DNA of 64,000 nucleotides, taken from Bordetella sp. LUAb4 (lineage in GTDB: Bacteria; Pseudomonadota; Gammaproteobacteria; Burkholderiales; Burkholderiaceae_B). This document shows positions 1 to 8,503 of the stretch, piece by piece. Positions within the stretch are counted from its first letter, which is position 1, and every line of letters begins with the position of its first letter. Below the pieces are notes generated by a model. The model was not told where the DNA came from and made no database searches. It worked only from the letters and a program-made list of their open reading frames with translations. The DNA lies in contig NZ_JAHPZX010000013.1 in the NCBI RefSeq assembly GCF_021325795.1, forward strand, positions 29,853-93,852. Reading direction: 5' to 3'. Made by a program: the position numbers and the translations under genes.

Positions 1-935
1 GCCAATAGCGATGGCGCGCCGGCGATGGCCGCGATGAGCAGATCGGGATCTTGCGCATCGCGCAGGACACCGGTCAGCTCGGGATCGTAGGGAATGTCTT
101 CCGGTTCCGGCGCCGGGGCGGCCTGCCCTAATACATTGATGCCGTCCTTGCCGCGCTTGGCCGGGATGCGGCGCATCAGATGCATGCCCGGCTTGATCAG
201 CACCAGATTGCCCAAGGTGCGGTAGTCCACCGTGGCGCGGTCATCCACCTTGGCATGGGGCGAGTGCGACTCCAGCAGGGATTTGAAGCGCGTGGGCTCG
301 CCCTCGCCCGGGGGGATCCCTTCGGCCACCACCAGGTCTTCGCAAAAGCCCGCTTCCACGGCCTGCAGCAGCAGGTCTTCCTTCACGCCGAACACCACTT
401 TATGGTCGGCCAGGGTGGCGCGCACGTCGGCCAGGACGACATGACGCCCGCCGCGCGGCGGGCGCATGTTCAAGAACACCTGCATGTGGTCGGGTTCGAT
501 CGACAGTTCGAAGCTGCCATCGTGGACCGCGCCGACGACTTGCTCGACCACGTCGGGGTCGCCGTCGGGCAGCCCTTGCACCTCATCCAGCGTCACGGCG
601 TCGGCCAGCACCGGGGAACTCGCCAGCTCCACCACCGCGCCCAGATGGGCCGCGGCGGATTCGATGGCGGCCAATTCGGTCACCAGCGCCGCGCCTTCAT
701 CGGCGCCCTGGGTGGCCGCTGCCATGCCGCCGGCATAGCGCGCGGCGGCTTCGCAACATCGGTCGATGAAGCGCGCCACGGCCTCGCCGTCCAGCGCATC
801 GGCGGTCCAACCCCGGGTCGCGACCACGGTTTCCAGCATGTCGACGCTGGGCGGCTCGGCATCCACGCCGGCGCGGAAACCCGCACGCAGCTCGTGGGTG
901 TGCGGGTCCAGGGTCAACCAGTAGCGTTGCTCCAC
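1..935 (-). CDS. DUF342 / FapA-domain protein, C-terminus beyond the window
   Basis: The reverse strand is open from a GTG at 933-935 to the window edge, giving about 311 residues. The translation shows the FapA (DUF342) pattern: an N-terminal region, then a stretch with VFGVKEDLLLQAV, VAEGIPPGEGE, VDYRTLGNLVLIKPG and RRIPAKRGKDGINVLGQ, matching the family's 'xGxxxxxGxxGxxVxG' core. Proteins of this family are large cytoplasmic proteins of poorly defined function, sometimes linked to flagella or polymers. The C-terminal beta-helix part lies outside the window. The GTG start is chosen because no ATG lies upstream in frame; a GGGGA sequence about 10 bases before it is a weak ribosome-binding site. 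The gene is easy to miss because it has no stop in the window and no ATG. Confidence 0.75.
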   Translation of the reverse strand, partial: MEQRYWLTLDPHTHELRAGFRAGVDAEPPSVDMLETVVATRGWTADALDGEAVARFIDRCCEAAARYAGGMAAATQGADEGAALVTELAAIESAAAHLGAVVELASSPVLADAVTLDEVQGLPDGDPDVVEQVVGAVHDGSFELSIEPDHMQVFLNMRPPRGGRHVVLADVRATLADHKVVFGVKEDLLLQAVEAGFCEDLVVAEGIPPGEGEPTRFKSLLESHSPHAKVDDRATVDYRTLGNLVLIKPGMHLMRRIPAKRGKDGINVLGQAAPAPEPEDIPYDPELTGVLRDAQDPDLLIAAIAGAPSLL

Positions 936-1240
936 AGTGTAAACGTCCCCAATATGTAAGCAGGCCTGCCGAGAGAACCTGGGATCACCAGGGGCCGCAG
1001 CATAGAATGCCGTTTCGCCATGATCGGCAATTATTTCAAAATATTAATATCATTTTCCACCTTTTCCATTAGTCGATACAAGATTTTTCTAAAGGTGAGA
1101 GGGAATGGGGTGTCCGCGCGCTCTCCGGATGCTCTTCTTGGAAGCCGTCATCCCTGATGGATAGAAGCCCTGACGCTGCTAGCGCAGCGTCAGGATTCAT
1201 TTGGAGGGTGCGTCGCGCAGGCGCGGAGAGCGGTGCCCGG

Positions 1241-1370
1241 GTGTGCTGCCCGGGTGTGCTGCCCGGGTGTGCTGCCCGGGTGTGCTGCCCCGGTGTGCTG
1301 CCCCGGTGTGCTGCCCCGGTGTGCTGCCCCGGTGTGCTGCCCCGGTGTGCTGCCCCGGTGTGCTGCCCCT
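1241..1370. repeat. Tandem array, ten copies of a 13-bp unit
   Basis: The unit GTGTGCTGCCCGG (first three copies) or GTGTGCTGCCCCG (later copies) repeats ten times without interruption; only the last base of the final copy departs from the unit. The period was checked base by base. Thirteen is not a multiple of three, so copy changes would shift any frame, but no credible gene crosses it. Confidence 0.9.
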
Positions 1371-1393
1371 GATGCGGCAGCCCGGATGCTGTG

Positions 1394-1519
1394 CCCCGGA
1401 TGCGATGCCCCGGATGCGATGCCCCGGATGCGATGCCCCGGATGCGATGCCCCGGATGCGATGCCCCGGATGCGATGCCCCGGACGCGATGCCCCGGACG
1501 CGATGCCCCGGATGCGCTG
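1394..1519. repeat. Tandem array, nine copies of a 14-bp unit
   Basis: The unit CCCCGGATGCGATG repeats nine times. Two copies have A-C in place of A-T (CCCCGGACGCGATG) and the last has CTG for ATG. It follows the 13-bp array after 23 bases and shares its C-run and GG core, so the two probably arose by slippage from related seeds. Confidence 0.9.
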
Positions 1520-1771
1520 CCTGCAGGACGCTGCCCGGGTGCATTGCCGACATCGCGCGCGGCGCGCGGAGGCAGGCAGCGCCACGGGGGGCTCCCGCAG
1601 CGGCCCACAGTGCAGTACCCTCCCCCTCGGGCCGACGCGCCGCCACTCGCGCGCAGCGGCTGGTGCTTTGATGCGGAACCCCCTGGTCGGGGGAGCGTCG
1701 CGGTCGCCTCGGCGCGCGAGGGTGCGCAGTTGCGCCGAATACAGAATTTCTAACGGTGAAGGAGCATTTCG

Positions 1772-2548
1772 ATGGATCTGGGTCTGGCAGGAAAGACAGC
1801 GTTGGTTTGTGCGTCCAGCAAGGGACTGGGACGCGCGTGCGCGGTATCGCTGGCGCGTGAGGGCGTGAATCTGGTCATGTCCGCGCGGGGCGTCGAGGCG
1901 CTGGAAGAGGCGGCTGCCGCCATCCGCGCCGAAACAGGCGTACAGGTGACCACGGTGGCGGCCGACGTCGCCACCGCCGAGGGCCGTGCCCGCCTGTTGG
2001 CCGCCTGCCCGCGCCCGGACATCCTGGTCAACAACGCCGGCGGTCCCAAGCCGGGCGACTTCCGCGACTGGAGCCGCGACGACTGGATCGCCGCGCTGGA
2101 CGCCAATATGCTGGCCCCCATCGAATTGATCCGTGCCACCGTGGACGGCATGATCGAGCGCCGCTTCGGCCGCATCGTCAACATCACCTCGGCCGCGGTG
2201 AAGATGCCCATCGAGACCCTGGGCCTGTCCAACGGCGCGCGCAGCGGCTTGACCGGCTTCGTCGCCGGCCTGGCGCGCCAGGTCGTGGCGCATAACGTCA
2301 CCATCAACAATCTGCTGCCTGGCCCGTTCGAGACCGACCGCTTGCTCAACACCATCAAGGCCGCGGCCTCGGCCAGCCAGACCACGGAGCAATTGCTCGA
2401 GGCACGCCGCCAGCGCAATCCGGCCAAGCGCTTCGGCGACCCGGCCGAATTCGGCGACGCCTGCGCGTTTCTCTGCGGCGCGCGGGCCGGTTTCATTACC
2501 GGCCAGAACCTGGTGATGGACGGCGGCGCCTATCCCGGCACGATGTAA
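1772..2548 (+). CDS. SDR-family oxidoreductase lacking the usual YxxxK
   Basis: A 258-residue short-chain dehydrogenase/reductase fold. The N-terminal cofactor region reads VCASSKGLGRACA (TGxxxGxG-type), followed by DILVNNAGG (the NNAG motif), the structural serine region NITSAAVKMP and a C-terminal FITGQNLVMDGGAYPG, all in the normal order. Where most SDRs have the active-site Y-x-x-x-K, this protein reads LGLSNGARSGL, so both the tyrosine and the lysine are absent. It may be an SDR with altered chemistry or a non-catalytic member; the substrate is unknown. The ATG is 8 bases after GGAG. No partner gene lies in the same operon. Confidence 0.85.
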   Translation: MDLGLAGKTALVCASSKGLGRACAVSLAREGVNLVMSARGVEALEEAAAAIRAETGVQVTTVAADVATAEGRARLLAACPRPDILVNNAGGPKPGDFRDWSRDDWIAALDANMLAPIELIRATVDGMIERRFGRIVNITSAAVKMPIETLGLSNGARSGLTGFVAGLARQVVAHNVTINNLLPGPFETDRLLNTIKAAASASQTTEQLLEARRQRNPAKRFGDPAEFGDACAFLCGARAGFITGQNLVMDGGAYPGTM

Positions 2549-2688
2549 GACCCAGCCAAGGCCGCGACGGGTACGGCCCTGCGCCGGAGCCAGTCGCGGC
2601 AGGCGACGACGACAGGCGCTAAAGCGCAGCGCGACGGGTGGCGCGACAAAATGGACACGGGCGCGTGCGGGCCATCCCCGCGTGGTCC

Positions 2689-2694
2689 TATAAT
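2689..2694 (+). promoter_or_regulatory. Probable -10 box for argA
   Basis: A perfect TATAAT lies 41 bases before the argA ATG in an otherwise GC-rich gap. No convincing -35 hexamer is seen 16-18 bases upstream, so only the -10 element is claimed. Confidence 0.5.
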
Positions 2695-2734
2695 TTCGAG
2701 TTCATTTTTCCTTTGCAGGAAGTCTCGCCGCATC

Positions 2735-4090
2735 ATGTCCGACCAGGAACAAGACACCGTCTCCGCGCTGGAAGCCCCCGGCTTCGCCCCCGCCCAGTTC
2801 GTCCGTTGGTTTCGTGAAGTCGCCCCCTACGTCCACGCCTTCCGCGGCAAAACCTTCGTCGTCGCCTTTGGCGGCGAACTGGTGCAAGCCGGTGCCTTGA
2901 ACGTGCTGGTGCAGGACTTGTCCCTGCTCTCCTCGCTGGGCATCCGCCTGGTGCTGGTGCATGGCTCGCGTCCGCAGGTCAACGAGCAGTTGCGCCTGAA
3001 AGGCTATACCCATCAATTCGATCGCGGCATGTCGCCCACGGATGCCGCCTCGCTCGAATGCGCCAAGGAAGCAGCCGGCGAAATCCGCCTGGATATCGAA
3101 GCGGCGTTCAGCCAGGGCCTGCCCAACACGCCGATGTCGCACGCCCACATCCGCGTGATCTCCGGCAACTTCGTCACCGCCCGGCCTTCCGGCGTCATCG
3201 ACGGCGTGGACTACAAACACACCGGCCAGGTCCGCAAGATCGACGTCGACGCCCTGCGCCAGGCCATGGAGCTGGGTTCGGTGGTGCTGCTGTCGCCGCT
3301 CGGCTTCTCGCCCACCGGCGACGCCTTCAACCTGGCGATGGAAGACATGGCGACCAGCGTGGCCGTGGCCCTGCGCGCCGAAAAACTGATTTTCCTGTCG
3401 GTCACCGACGGCGTGCTCAACGAAGACGGCAGCGTGGATACGGAACTGGCGCGCGTCGATGCCGACGCGCTGCTGGCCAACGGCGACCTGGACGAAGACA
3501 CCTCGGCGTTCCTGCAGTACAGCTCGCTGGCGGTGAAGCGCGGCGTGGCCCGCGCGCACATCGTGCCGTTCACGCTGGACGGCGGCGTGCTGCTGGAAAT
3601 CTTCACCCACGATGGCGTGGGCACCATGGTCGTCGAAGACACGCTGGACGACTTGCGCCCGGCGACGCTGGACGATGTCGGCGCCATTCTCAGCCTGATC
3701 GAACCGTTGGAAGCCGATGGCACGCTGGTGCCGCGGGGCCGTGGCGTAGTCGAACGTGACGTCGAGAATTTCACGGTGCTGGAGCATGACGGTGTCATTT
3801 ACGGCTGCGCCGCCTTGCATCACTTCCCGGAAGAGCAGATGGCCGAAATGGCCTGTCTGATCGTGCATCCGGAATGGCAAGGTTCGGGCGAGGGGGAAAT
3901 CCTGCTGCGGCATATTGAATCGCGCGCCCGCAGCCTGGGCGCCAAGCGGCTGTTCGTACTGACCACACGCACCTCGCACTGGTTTCTCAAGCGCGGCTTC
4001 GTCACCGGCGGCATCACCGACATGCCACGTGAAAAACAGCAGAACTACAACCGTTCGCGCAACAGCCTGATTTTCATCAAGCGGCTGTAA
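2735..4090 (+). CDS. argA: Amino-acid N-acetyltransferase (N-acetylglutamate synthase)
   Basis: This enzyme makes N-acetylglutamate from glutamate and acetyl-CoA, the first step of arginine synthesis in the cytoplasm. The 451-residue length fits classical ArgA. The N-terminal two thirds is an amino-acid-kinase fold (FVVAFGGELVQ, LVLVHGSRPQVNEQL, VISGNFVTARP) that binds arginine in the family, and the C-terminal third is a GNAT domain (MACLIVHPEWQGSGEGEILL, followed by LFVLTTRTSHWFLKRGF). An in-frame start 84 bases upstream would place the -10 box inside the gene, so the ATG at MSDQEQ is preferred. It is followed after 186 bases by the Fe(II)-trafficking gene with its own likely promoter. Confidence 0.93.
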   Translation: MSDQEQDTVSALEAPGFAPAQFVRWFREVAPYVHAFRGKTFVVAFGGELVQAGALNVLVQDLSLLSSLGIRLVLVHGSRPQVNEQLRLKGYTHQFDRGMSPTDAASLECAKEAAGEIRLDIEAAFSQGLPNTPMSHAHIRVISGNFVTARPSGVIDGVDYKHTGQVRKIDVDALRQAMELGSVVLLSPLGFSPTGDAFNLAMEDMATSVAVALRAEKLIFLSVTDGVLNEDGSVDTELARVDADALLANGDLDEDTSAFLQYSSLAVKRGVARAHIVPFTLDGGVLLEIFTHDGVGTMVVEDTLDDLRPATLDDVGAILSLIEPLEADGTLVPRGRGVVERDVENFTVLEHDGVIYGCAALHHFPEEQMAEMACLIVHPEWQGSGEGEILLRHIESRARSLGAKRLFVLTTRTSHWFLKRGFVTGGITDMPREKQQNYNRSRNSLIFIKRL

Positions 4091-4276
4091 AGCAGCGCTG
4101 AAACAGACGCCGCGGAGAGGCAGCTGAATCATCAGCCGTAAAACAGCGGCCGTGGCGCGACTCCCGCAACAGCGGTCGTATGAGCGCAGCGCCACCGTGC
4201 CGCCCGCAGGGGCTTTCAGGGTCGCGCGGCCGCCTCGGTTAAAATCCGCCCATTCACTTTTTTAGGCAATTCCAAC

Positions 4277-4549
4277 ATGGCCCGTACCGTTAACTGCGTC
4301 AGACTCAAACGTGAAGCCGAAGGGCTGGACTTTCCGCCCTACCCCGGCGAACTGGGCACCCGCATCTGGCAAAGCGTTTCCAAGGAAGCTTGGGAAGAGT
4401 GGAAAGGCGTGCAGACCCGCCTGGTCAATGAAAACCGCCTGAACCTGGCCGACGCCCGCGCGCGCAAATACCTGCAGCAACAGATGGAACGTTTCCTGTT
4501 CGAAGACGGCTCCGTGGAAGCGCAAGGCTTCGTCCCGCCGTCGGCGTAA
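4277..4549 (+). CDS. yggX: Probable Fe(II)-trafficking protein, YggX family
   Basis: A 90-residue protein of full family length. It has the family start [16 protein letters not shown], the conserved cysteine within it, the [20 protein letters not shown] block and the N-ExRL-N-ARxYLxxQMExFLF helix. The family protects Fe-S enzymes from oxidative damage and may carry iron. TTAAAAT about 35 bases upstream could be a -10 box. Confidence 0.93.
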   Translation: MARTVNCVRLKREAEGLDFPPYPGELGTRIWQSVSKEAWEEWKGVQTRLVNENRLNLADARARKYLQQQMERFLFEDGSVEAQGFVPPSA

Positions 4550-4591
4550 TGCCAGCGCGACAGCGCGTTCTCTCATCCAGCGGACGCGCGC

Positions 4592-5155
4592 TTACTTATC
4601 AGTGCCACGCCGCGCGGTAGACGCCGGGTTTCTACGGCGCGCGACAAGCGTCGGCCGCGCGGGCTTTTCAGTAGTTTCAAACCCGCCGGCCTGCAGGGAT
4701 TCTTCGGGAATCTTGACCGCGCAGGTCTCCAGGGATTTCTCGACAAAGCGATCCACGACTTTGTCGCGCATCATGCTGAACCAGCCGCGGTAGTCTTCGC
4801 CTCCCGGATAACAGTCATGAATGCGCAAATCCTGCAGGACGCTGGCTGATATCTCTTTCTTTTCGAGCAGCCGATTGATGTCCAGCAGGATACTTTCAAG
4901 CACGGCCCTGCTCTCGTCCCCTATCACCTGATCGAGCACGGCCTCGGCGTCTTTCCCGCGGAACTCCTCGAACCACCCCTGATGGAAGTAGCCCCCGAGG
5001 AAGGACTTCAGATCGGGGCAGCCGCCGCACGGTTCGTCCGCCTGATCACCGTATGCATTCGCCGGCGGCGTGTTCGCGATCGCCGCACTCGATCCAGACA
5101 AAAGCACACCCGCGCGTCCGCTGGTTCGAGCGCAAGCGCCTTGGATGAAAGGCAT
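4592..5155 (-). CDS. CdiI-like immunity protein, probable partner of the RNase A-like toxin
   Basis: The central segment reads CPDLKSFLGGYFHQGW, then an acidic helix ending LLDINRLLEKKE, then YRGWFSMMRDKV. This 'LxxFLGxYFHQDW' pattern is typical of immunity proteins of contact-dependent inhibition systems (CdiI_2-type as I recall it). The frame is open further upstream. The ATG at 5155 is chosen because it has the best ribosome-binding site (GGAGGGGAG about 5 bases away), giving 187 residues; ATGs at 5329 and 5224 also have plausible sites. With the chosen start the first 35 residues resemble a weak signal peptide, which would be unusual for immunity to a cytoplasmic RNase. The C-terminal tail is basic and Pro/Arg-rich. 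It is divergent from the toxin gene rather than downstream of it. Confidence 0.65.
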   Translation of the reverse strand: MPFIQGACARTSGRAGVLLSGSSAAIANTPPANAYGDQADEPCGGCPDLKSFLGGYFHQGWFEEFRGKDAEAVLDQVIGDESRAVLESILLDINRLLEKKEISASVLQDLRIHDCYPGGEDYRGWFSMMRDKVVDRFVEKSLETCAVKIPEESLQAGGFETTEKPARPTLVARRRNPASTARRGTDK

Positions 5156-5577
5156 GGCACTCCCCTCCGATGCGCTGCGATGCGCCCCCACCAGCACCCG
5201 CGGAGAGCCGGCACGAATAGTCATGGACAAGCCACCGATGACGGAAGATGGGTGCCGCGTCGCGCTCTCCAGCCCGAGCTCGGCCGGCAGCGGCAGCGAA
5301 CCCGGCGCCCGGTTGACTATGTGGTGCATTTCGACATCCTTGGATCCGAGAAGAGAAACCTGAAATATCACCCAGGCGCGCAAGAATCCGCCACGAGATT
5401 CAACCGAAAAATCGCTGGAATTTTCTGAATTGCGCGCGGGCTTTGCCGTCGCCGAGCTCGCGGGAATTTTCCCAGTCGCAAATGGAAATTTCCGCGCCCT
5501 GTACGTCTCCGCGTCCCATATTGCTCGAAGCCCCCCATTCCTAATATCGCCGCATTTCCCGAGCGACGAGATTTAGT
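5156..5577. other. Divergent region between immunity and toxin genes
   Basis: About 420 bases with alternative upstream starts of the immunity frame (ATGs at 5224, 5329 and 5383) in the left half and a more AT-rich right half (about 5380-5577) that should hold both promoters. I searched both strands for the GGAAC box found before the effector genes and did not find it. Confidence 0.5.
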
Positions 5578-6771
5578 ATGTGGCCTGCAGCAAGATTGGT
5601 TTCTCAAGACCCGGCGTACGCGGGTATCCCGATGATGCAGGGTCCCACGGGACAACAGTGGATGCCGCCATCTGGGCACTATCCGGCCCCAGTCCATCCT
5701 GTTCCGGGGACACCCTATGCTGCCCTCCATCCGCAACACCAAGCGCAATTCGCTTTTGCCCAGCAGCACCAGCTTCAAGGTTGGGGCCCTGGCACGCCAC
5801 GCGCTTTCGCGGATGCTCCGCTGCCGCCGGACATGTTCGCCCCTCGTGCTCCCATGGACCATCCCCATCAATCGCAAGCATTCGTCCCTTTTGCCCAGAT
5901 GGGTTATCCGAATCAGGCAGGCGGGTTCGCCCCATTCGTCTCAACGGGCTATTCCAATCAATCGGACGGCATCGCCCCTCACACCCCGATGGACTATCCG
6001 AATCCATTCGACCAGCACGTCATCCCATATCCGCAACATCCGTTGCCGCCCCACGCCAACCCGAATAAGCCCGCCGCTTCGAAAGCTTATCCATCGCAGG
6101 CCGGCCGTGGCTCCAGGGGCTGTAAACGACGCTCGCCGAGTCCGTCCACACCGCCGGCCAGGAATGTACCCAACCTTCGGGCGCGGGCGCAGGCCGGGCG
6201 CGACCGCAGCGAGTCCCCCGGATTCGTGCCTGATTGCGCAGACGCCTTCCCCTCCCTGAACGGGCATTCCACCCTTCCCCAAGCGTCGCGTAAAGCAAAG
6301 GACGCACTTGATGCTCCGTTCGGATCGAGGGTGCCGCAGCGCCAAAAGCATTCGTCGGACGCCGCGTGCGGCACACGGCAGCGAGGCGCTGAACAGAATC
6401 TTCCCGAAATCACGCTGAACAAGCACATAGAGGTTCTGCACGTAGGCCAGACGGAAGAGGAACTCAAGGAACGTCAGCAAATCACCAGGCTTCCCATCTG
6501 CTCGACGTTCTACGATAGAGAAATAGCGCTCGCCGCGATAAAGGCCGCGATTGCCGCGAACCTCACGAAGATCCGCAACTGGCTAAGCGATCCAAACGGG
6601 TCGCGGCGGTTGGAGGTCGTCAGCCCGAAAGCCGACGCCCCCGTTGGAACCGCGGTATTTGGATCCGATCCGAATCCCAGACCGGTTGGATCAGCGAAGG
6701 TCATCCTCCAGCGCGACGCAGCGGACCCGCGGGGCTTCATCGAGATCACGGCGTTCCCCATCTGGCCATAA
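5578..6771 (+). CDS. Proline-rich protein with C-terminal RNase A-like (CdiA-CT type) toxin domain
   Basis: A 397-residue protein with two parts. Residues 1-270 are low-complexity and rich in Pro, Gln, Ser and Arg, with four imperfect repeats around MDHPHQ, MGYPNQ, TGYSNQ and MDYPNP (about residues 93-142). Residues 278-395 match the bacterial CdiA-CT RNase A domain pattern: HIEVLHVGQTEEELKER (H283, H288), STFYDREIALAAI, a helix ending NLTKIRNWL, KVILQRD and FIEITAFP (T391). In known members this domain degrades RNA in a competing or host cell. No signal peptide, TPS domain, PAAR or Rhs repeats are present, so the delivery route is open. A strong terminator follows at 6794-6838. Confidence 0.7.
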   Translation: MWPAARLVSQDPAYAGIPMMQGPTGQQWMPPSGHYPAPVHPVPGTPYAALHPQHQAQFAFAQQHQLQGWGPGTPRAFADAPLPPDMFAPRAPMDHPHQSQAFVPFAQMGYPNQAGGFAPFVSTGYSNQSDGIAPHTPMDYPNPFDQHVIPYPQHPLPPHANPNKPAASKAYPSQAGRGSRGCKRRSPSPSTPPARNVPNLRARAQAGRDRSESPGFVPDCADAFPSLNGHSTLPQASRKAKDALDAPFGSRVPQRQKHSSDAACGTRQRGAEQNLPEITLNKHIEVLHVGQTEEELKERQQITRLPICSTFYDREIALAAIKAAIAANLTKIRNWLSDPNGSRRLEVVSPKADAPVGTAVFGSDPNPRPVGSAKVILQRDAADPRGFIEITAFPIWP

Positions 6772-6793
6772 CGCCGCCGCCACGCTCGTAAAG

Positions 6794-6838
6794 AAAAAAC
6801 CCCGGCGCTCGACAAAATGTCCGGCGCCGGGGTTTTTT
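6794..6838. terminator. Bidirectional rho-independent terminator
   Basis: Nine-bp GC arms (CCCCGGCGC / GCGCCGGGG) enclose a 15-base loop and are flanked by six A on the left and six T on the right. It can end both the toxin gene from the left and phoU from the right. Confidence 0.92.
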
Positions 6839-6871
6839 ACCTGACTGCCGCTTCGCACGGCAATCCAGCGA

Positions 6872-7606
6872 TCAGGCTTGCGTATCCTGCGCGCCCGTAT
6901 CCTCTTCCTCGCCGCGCGCCTGGCGCTCGGCGTTCTTGGCACCGGTGTGGCGCACGTCCGCGCCGTGCACCATATAGATGACGCGTTCGGACATGTTCTT
7001 GGCATGGTCGCCGATGCGCTCCAGCGCGCGGGCCACGAAGATCACGTCGATGGACGGCGAAATGGTGCGAGGATCCTCGATCATGAACGAGATCAACTGG
7101 CGCAGCGCGGCCTTCCATTCCTTGTCCACGCCCTTGTCGCTACGCACCACCGCGGCGGCCTGCAAGGCATCCAGGCGAGCGAAAGCGTCCAGGGCCTGAC
7201 GCAGCATTTCGCGCACGGCATCCGCCATGTGGCGCAGGTCGACATTGGGCGTATAGCGCACTTCGTCATCATGGATGCGACGGGCCACGGTCGCGATCTT
7301 TTCCGCTTCGTCGCCGCAACGTTCCATGTCGGTCAGCATCTTGGACACGGCCATCAGCGTCCGCAGGTCGATCGCGGTGGGCTGGTGGCGCGCCAGGATC
7401 TGGCTGATGCGCTGGTCGATGTCTACTTCATAGCGGTTGACTTCTTTCTCGCGCTCGCGAACCTTCTCGACCAACAGCGTGTCGCCGCCGGTCAGCGCTT
7501 CGATGGACTCCTGGATCATGACCTCGACCACGCCGCCCATCGCCAGGAATTGCGAACGGACGGCTTCCAGATCGGCGTCGAATTGTTTGTTTGTATGCTC
7601 GGTCAT
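6872..7606 (-). CDS. phoU: Phosphate signalling protein PhoU
   Basis: PhoU mediates signalling between the Pst phosphate transporter and the PhoR/PhoB two-component system. The 244-residue protein has two PhoU helical repeats with the metal-binding ExxxD-like motifs (ERCGDEAEKIA near residue 95 and ERIGDHAKNMSERV near residue 195). The ATG follows GGGAG. The C-terminal tail is acidic and low-complexity. No pst or phoBR gene is next to it here; the gene stands alone with its own Pho box. Confidence 0.95.
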   Translation of the reverse strand: MTEHTNKQFDADLEAVRSQFLAMGGVVEVMIQESIEALTGGDTLLVEKVREREKEVNRYEVDIDQRISQILARHQPTAIDLRTLMAVSKMLTDMERCGDEAEKIATVARRIHDDEVRYTPNVDLRHMADAVREMLRQALDAFARLDALQAAAVVRSDKGVDKEWKAALRQLISFMIEDPRTISPSIDVIFVARALERIGDHAKNMSERVIYMVHGADVRHTGAKNAERQARGEEEDTGAQDTQA

Positions 7607-7693
7607 CCGGGCTCCCAGCGGTTTAATCGGCTTGATGTCGTGCGCCTAGCGCGCAGCCGGGCTTGGCTGTCGTGTATCAGCGTCGCCCGGAAG

Positions 7694-7726
7694 GTTATGA
7701 CTTGTTTATGACAGGATTATGAACTG
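7694..7726 (-). promoter_or_regulatory. Pho box of three 11-bp units upstream of phoU
   Basis: Read on the reverse strand, three consecutive 11-bp units carry TTCATAA, GTCATAA and GTCATAA cores. The last two give CTGTCATAAACAAGTCAT, close to the PhoB consensus CTGTCAT-N4-CTGTCAT. The element ends 88 bases before the phoU start. PhoB control is inferred. Confidence 0.7.
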
Positions 7727-7755
7727 GTCATCCCGGAGCGCTCTTGCGCACGCGA

Positions 7756-8433
7756 TCAGGACCCGCCCAGGCGTCGAATGCCGTTCTGCGTCGCCAGCAA
7801 CGCCAGGTCCGCGCCCGGGCGCGAGAACAGGCCGCAGGTCACCACGCCGGGAATATTGTTGACCTCCAGCTCCAGCGCCGGCGCATCGACGATGTCCAGG
7901 CCGGCGACGTCCAGGATGACGTTGCCGTTGTCGGTGGTGAACCCTTGGCGCACGACCGGACGGCCACCCAGTTTGGCCAGCGTACGCGCCACCGCGGCCG
8001 CCGCCATGGGGATGACTTCGACCGGCAGCGGGAAGGCACCCAGGTGCTCCACCAGCTTGGATTCGTCGGCGATGCAGACGAATCGGTCGGCCACCGAAGC
8101 GACGATTTTCTCGCGGGTCTGCGCGCCGCCACCGCCCTTGATCATGTGCAGGCGGCCATCGATTTCATCGGCGCCGTCGATGTAGACCGGCATGTGGTCG
8201 ACGTCATTCAGATCGAATACGGCCAGGCCGTGCGCCTGCAAGCGCTTGGCGCTGCGTTCGGAACTGGCTACCGCGCCGCGTATGCGGCCTTTGAAACGCG
8301 CCAGGCCGTCGATGAAGAGATCGGCCGTCGAGCCGGTCCCGACGCCGATGATGACATCGGGGCCGGCCACTTGTTCGACGATTTCCAGGGCCGCATCAGC
8401 GGCTTGCTGTTTCAATTCTTGCTGGGAAAGCAT
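7756..8433 (-). CDS. rpiA: Ribose-5-phosphate isomerase A
   Basis: Interconverts ribose 5-phosphate and ribulose 5-phosphate in the pentose phosphate pathway. The 225-residue protein has the family motifs [11 protein letters not shown] (phosphate binding), YIDGADEID with the catalytic aspartates, and [14 protein letters not shown] with the catalytic lysine. It lies between phoU and rmuC on the same strand but is separated from each by a gap. Confidence 0.95.
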   Translation of the reverse strand: MLSQQELKQQAADAALEIVEQVAGPDVIIGVGTGSTADLFIDGLARFKGRIRGAVASSERSAKRLQAHGLAVFDLNDVDHMPVYIDGADEIDGRLHMIKGGGGAQTREKIVASVADRFVCIADESKLVEHLGAFPLPVEVIPMAAAAVARTLAKLGGRPVVRQGFTTDNGNVILDVAGLDIVDAPALELEVNNIPGVVTCGLFSRPGADLALLATQNGIRRLGGS

Positions 8434-8503
8434 GGCGGGGACTCAAAGAGACTGAATGAAGAAAAATACGGATCCACGCTTCGCGGACCGCGAATCCCGA
8501 AAT

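Larger units (their letters stand above)
936..1771. other. Long intergenic region with tandem repeats and one hairpin
   Basis: These 836 bases separate the divergent FapA-like and SDR genes. The first part (about 1020-1110) is AT-rich and probably holds the promoter of the FapA-like gene. A perfect hairpin lies at 1169-1194 (11-bp arms, 4-base loop) with no T-run on either side. Two tandem arrays follow at 1241-1370 and 1394-1519. Open frames through the arrays (PGCDAPDA-type peptides) exist in several frames on both strands and are products of the repeat, not genes. The Shine-Dalgarno of the SDR gene (AAGGAG) lies at the right end. Confidence 0.7.

Noticed and set aside
180..959. 259-residue forward frame opposite the FapA-like gene
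   Set aside because: It is rich in His, Gln and Arg as antisense frames of GC-rich genes are, and the reverse frame has clear family motifs.
1169..1194. Terminator at the perfect 11-bp hairpin
   Set aside because: No T-run follows on either strand and no gene ends next to it.
1241..1519. CRISPR-like array or collagen-like gene
   Set aside because: Units are 13 and 14 bases with no spacers, and the encoded peptides occur in several frames on both strands with no start or function.
5480..5577. hrp-like promoter before the RNase A-like toxin gene
   Set aside because: GGAAA and GGGAAT strings occur but none is followed by a CAAC/CCAC half at 16-17 bases.
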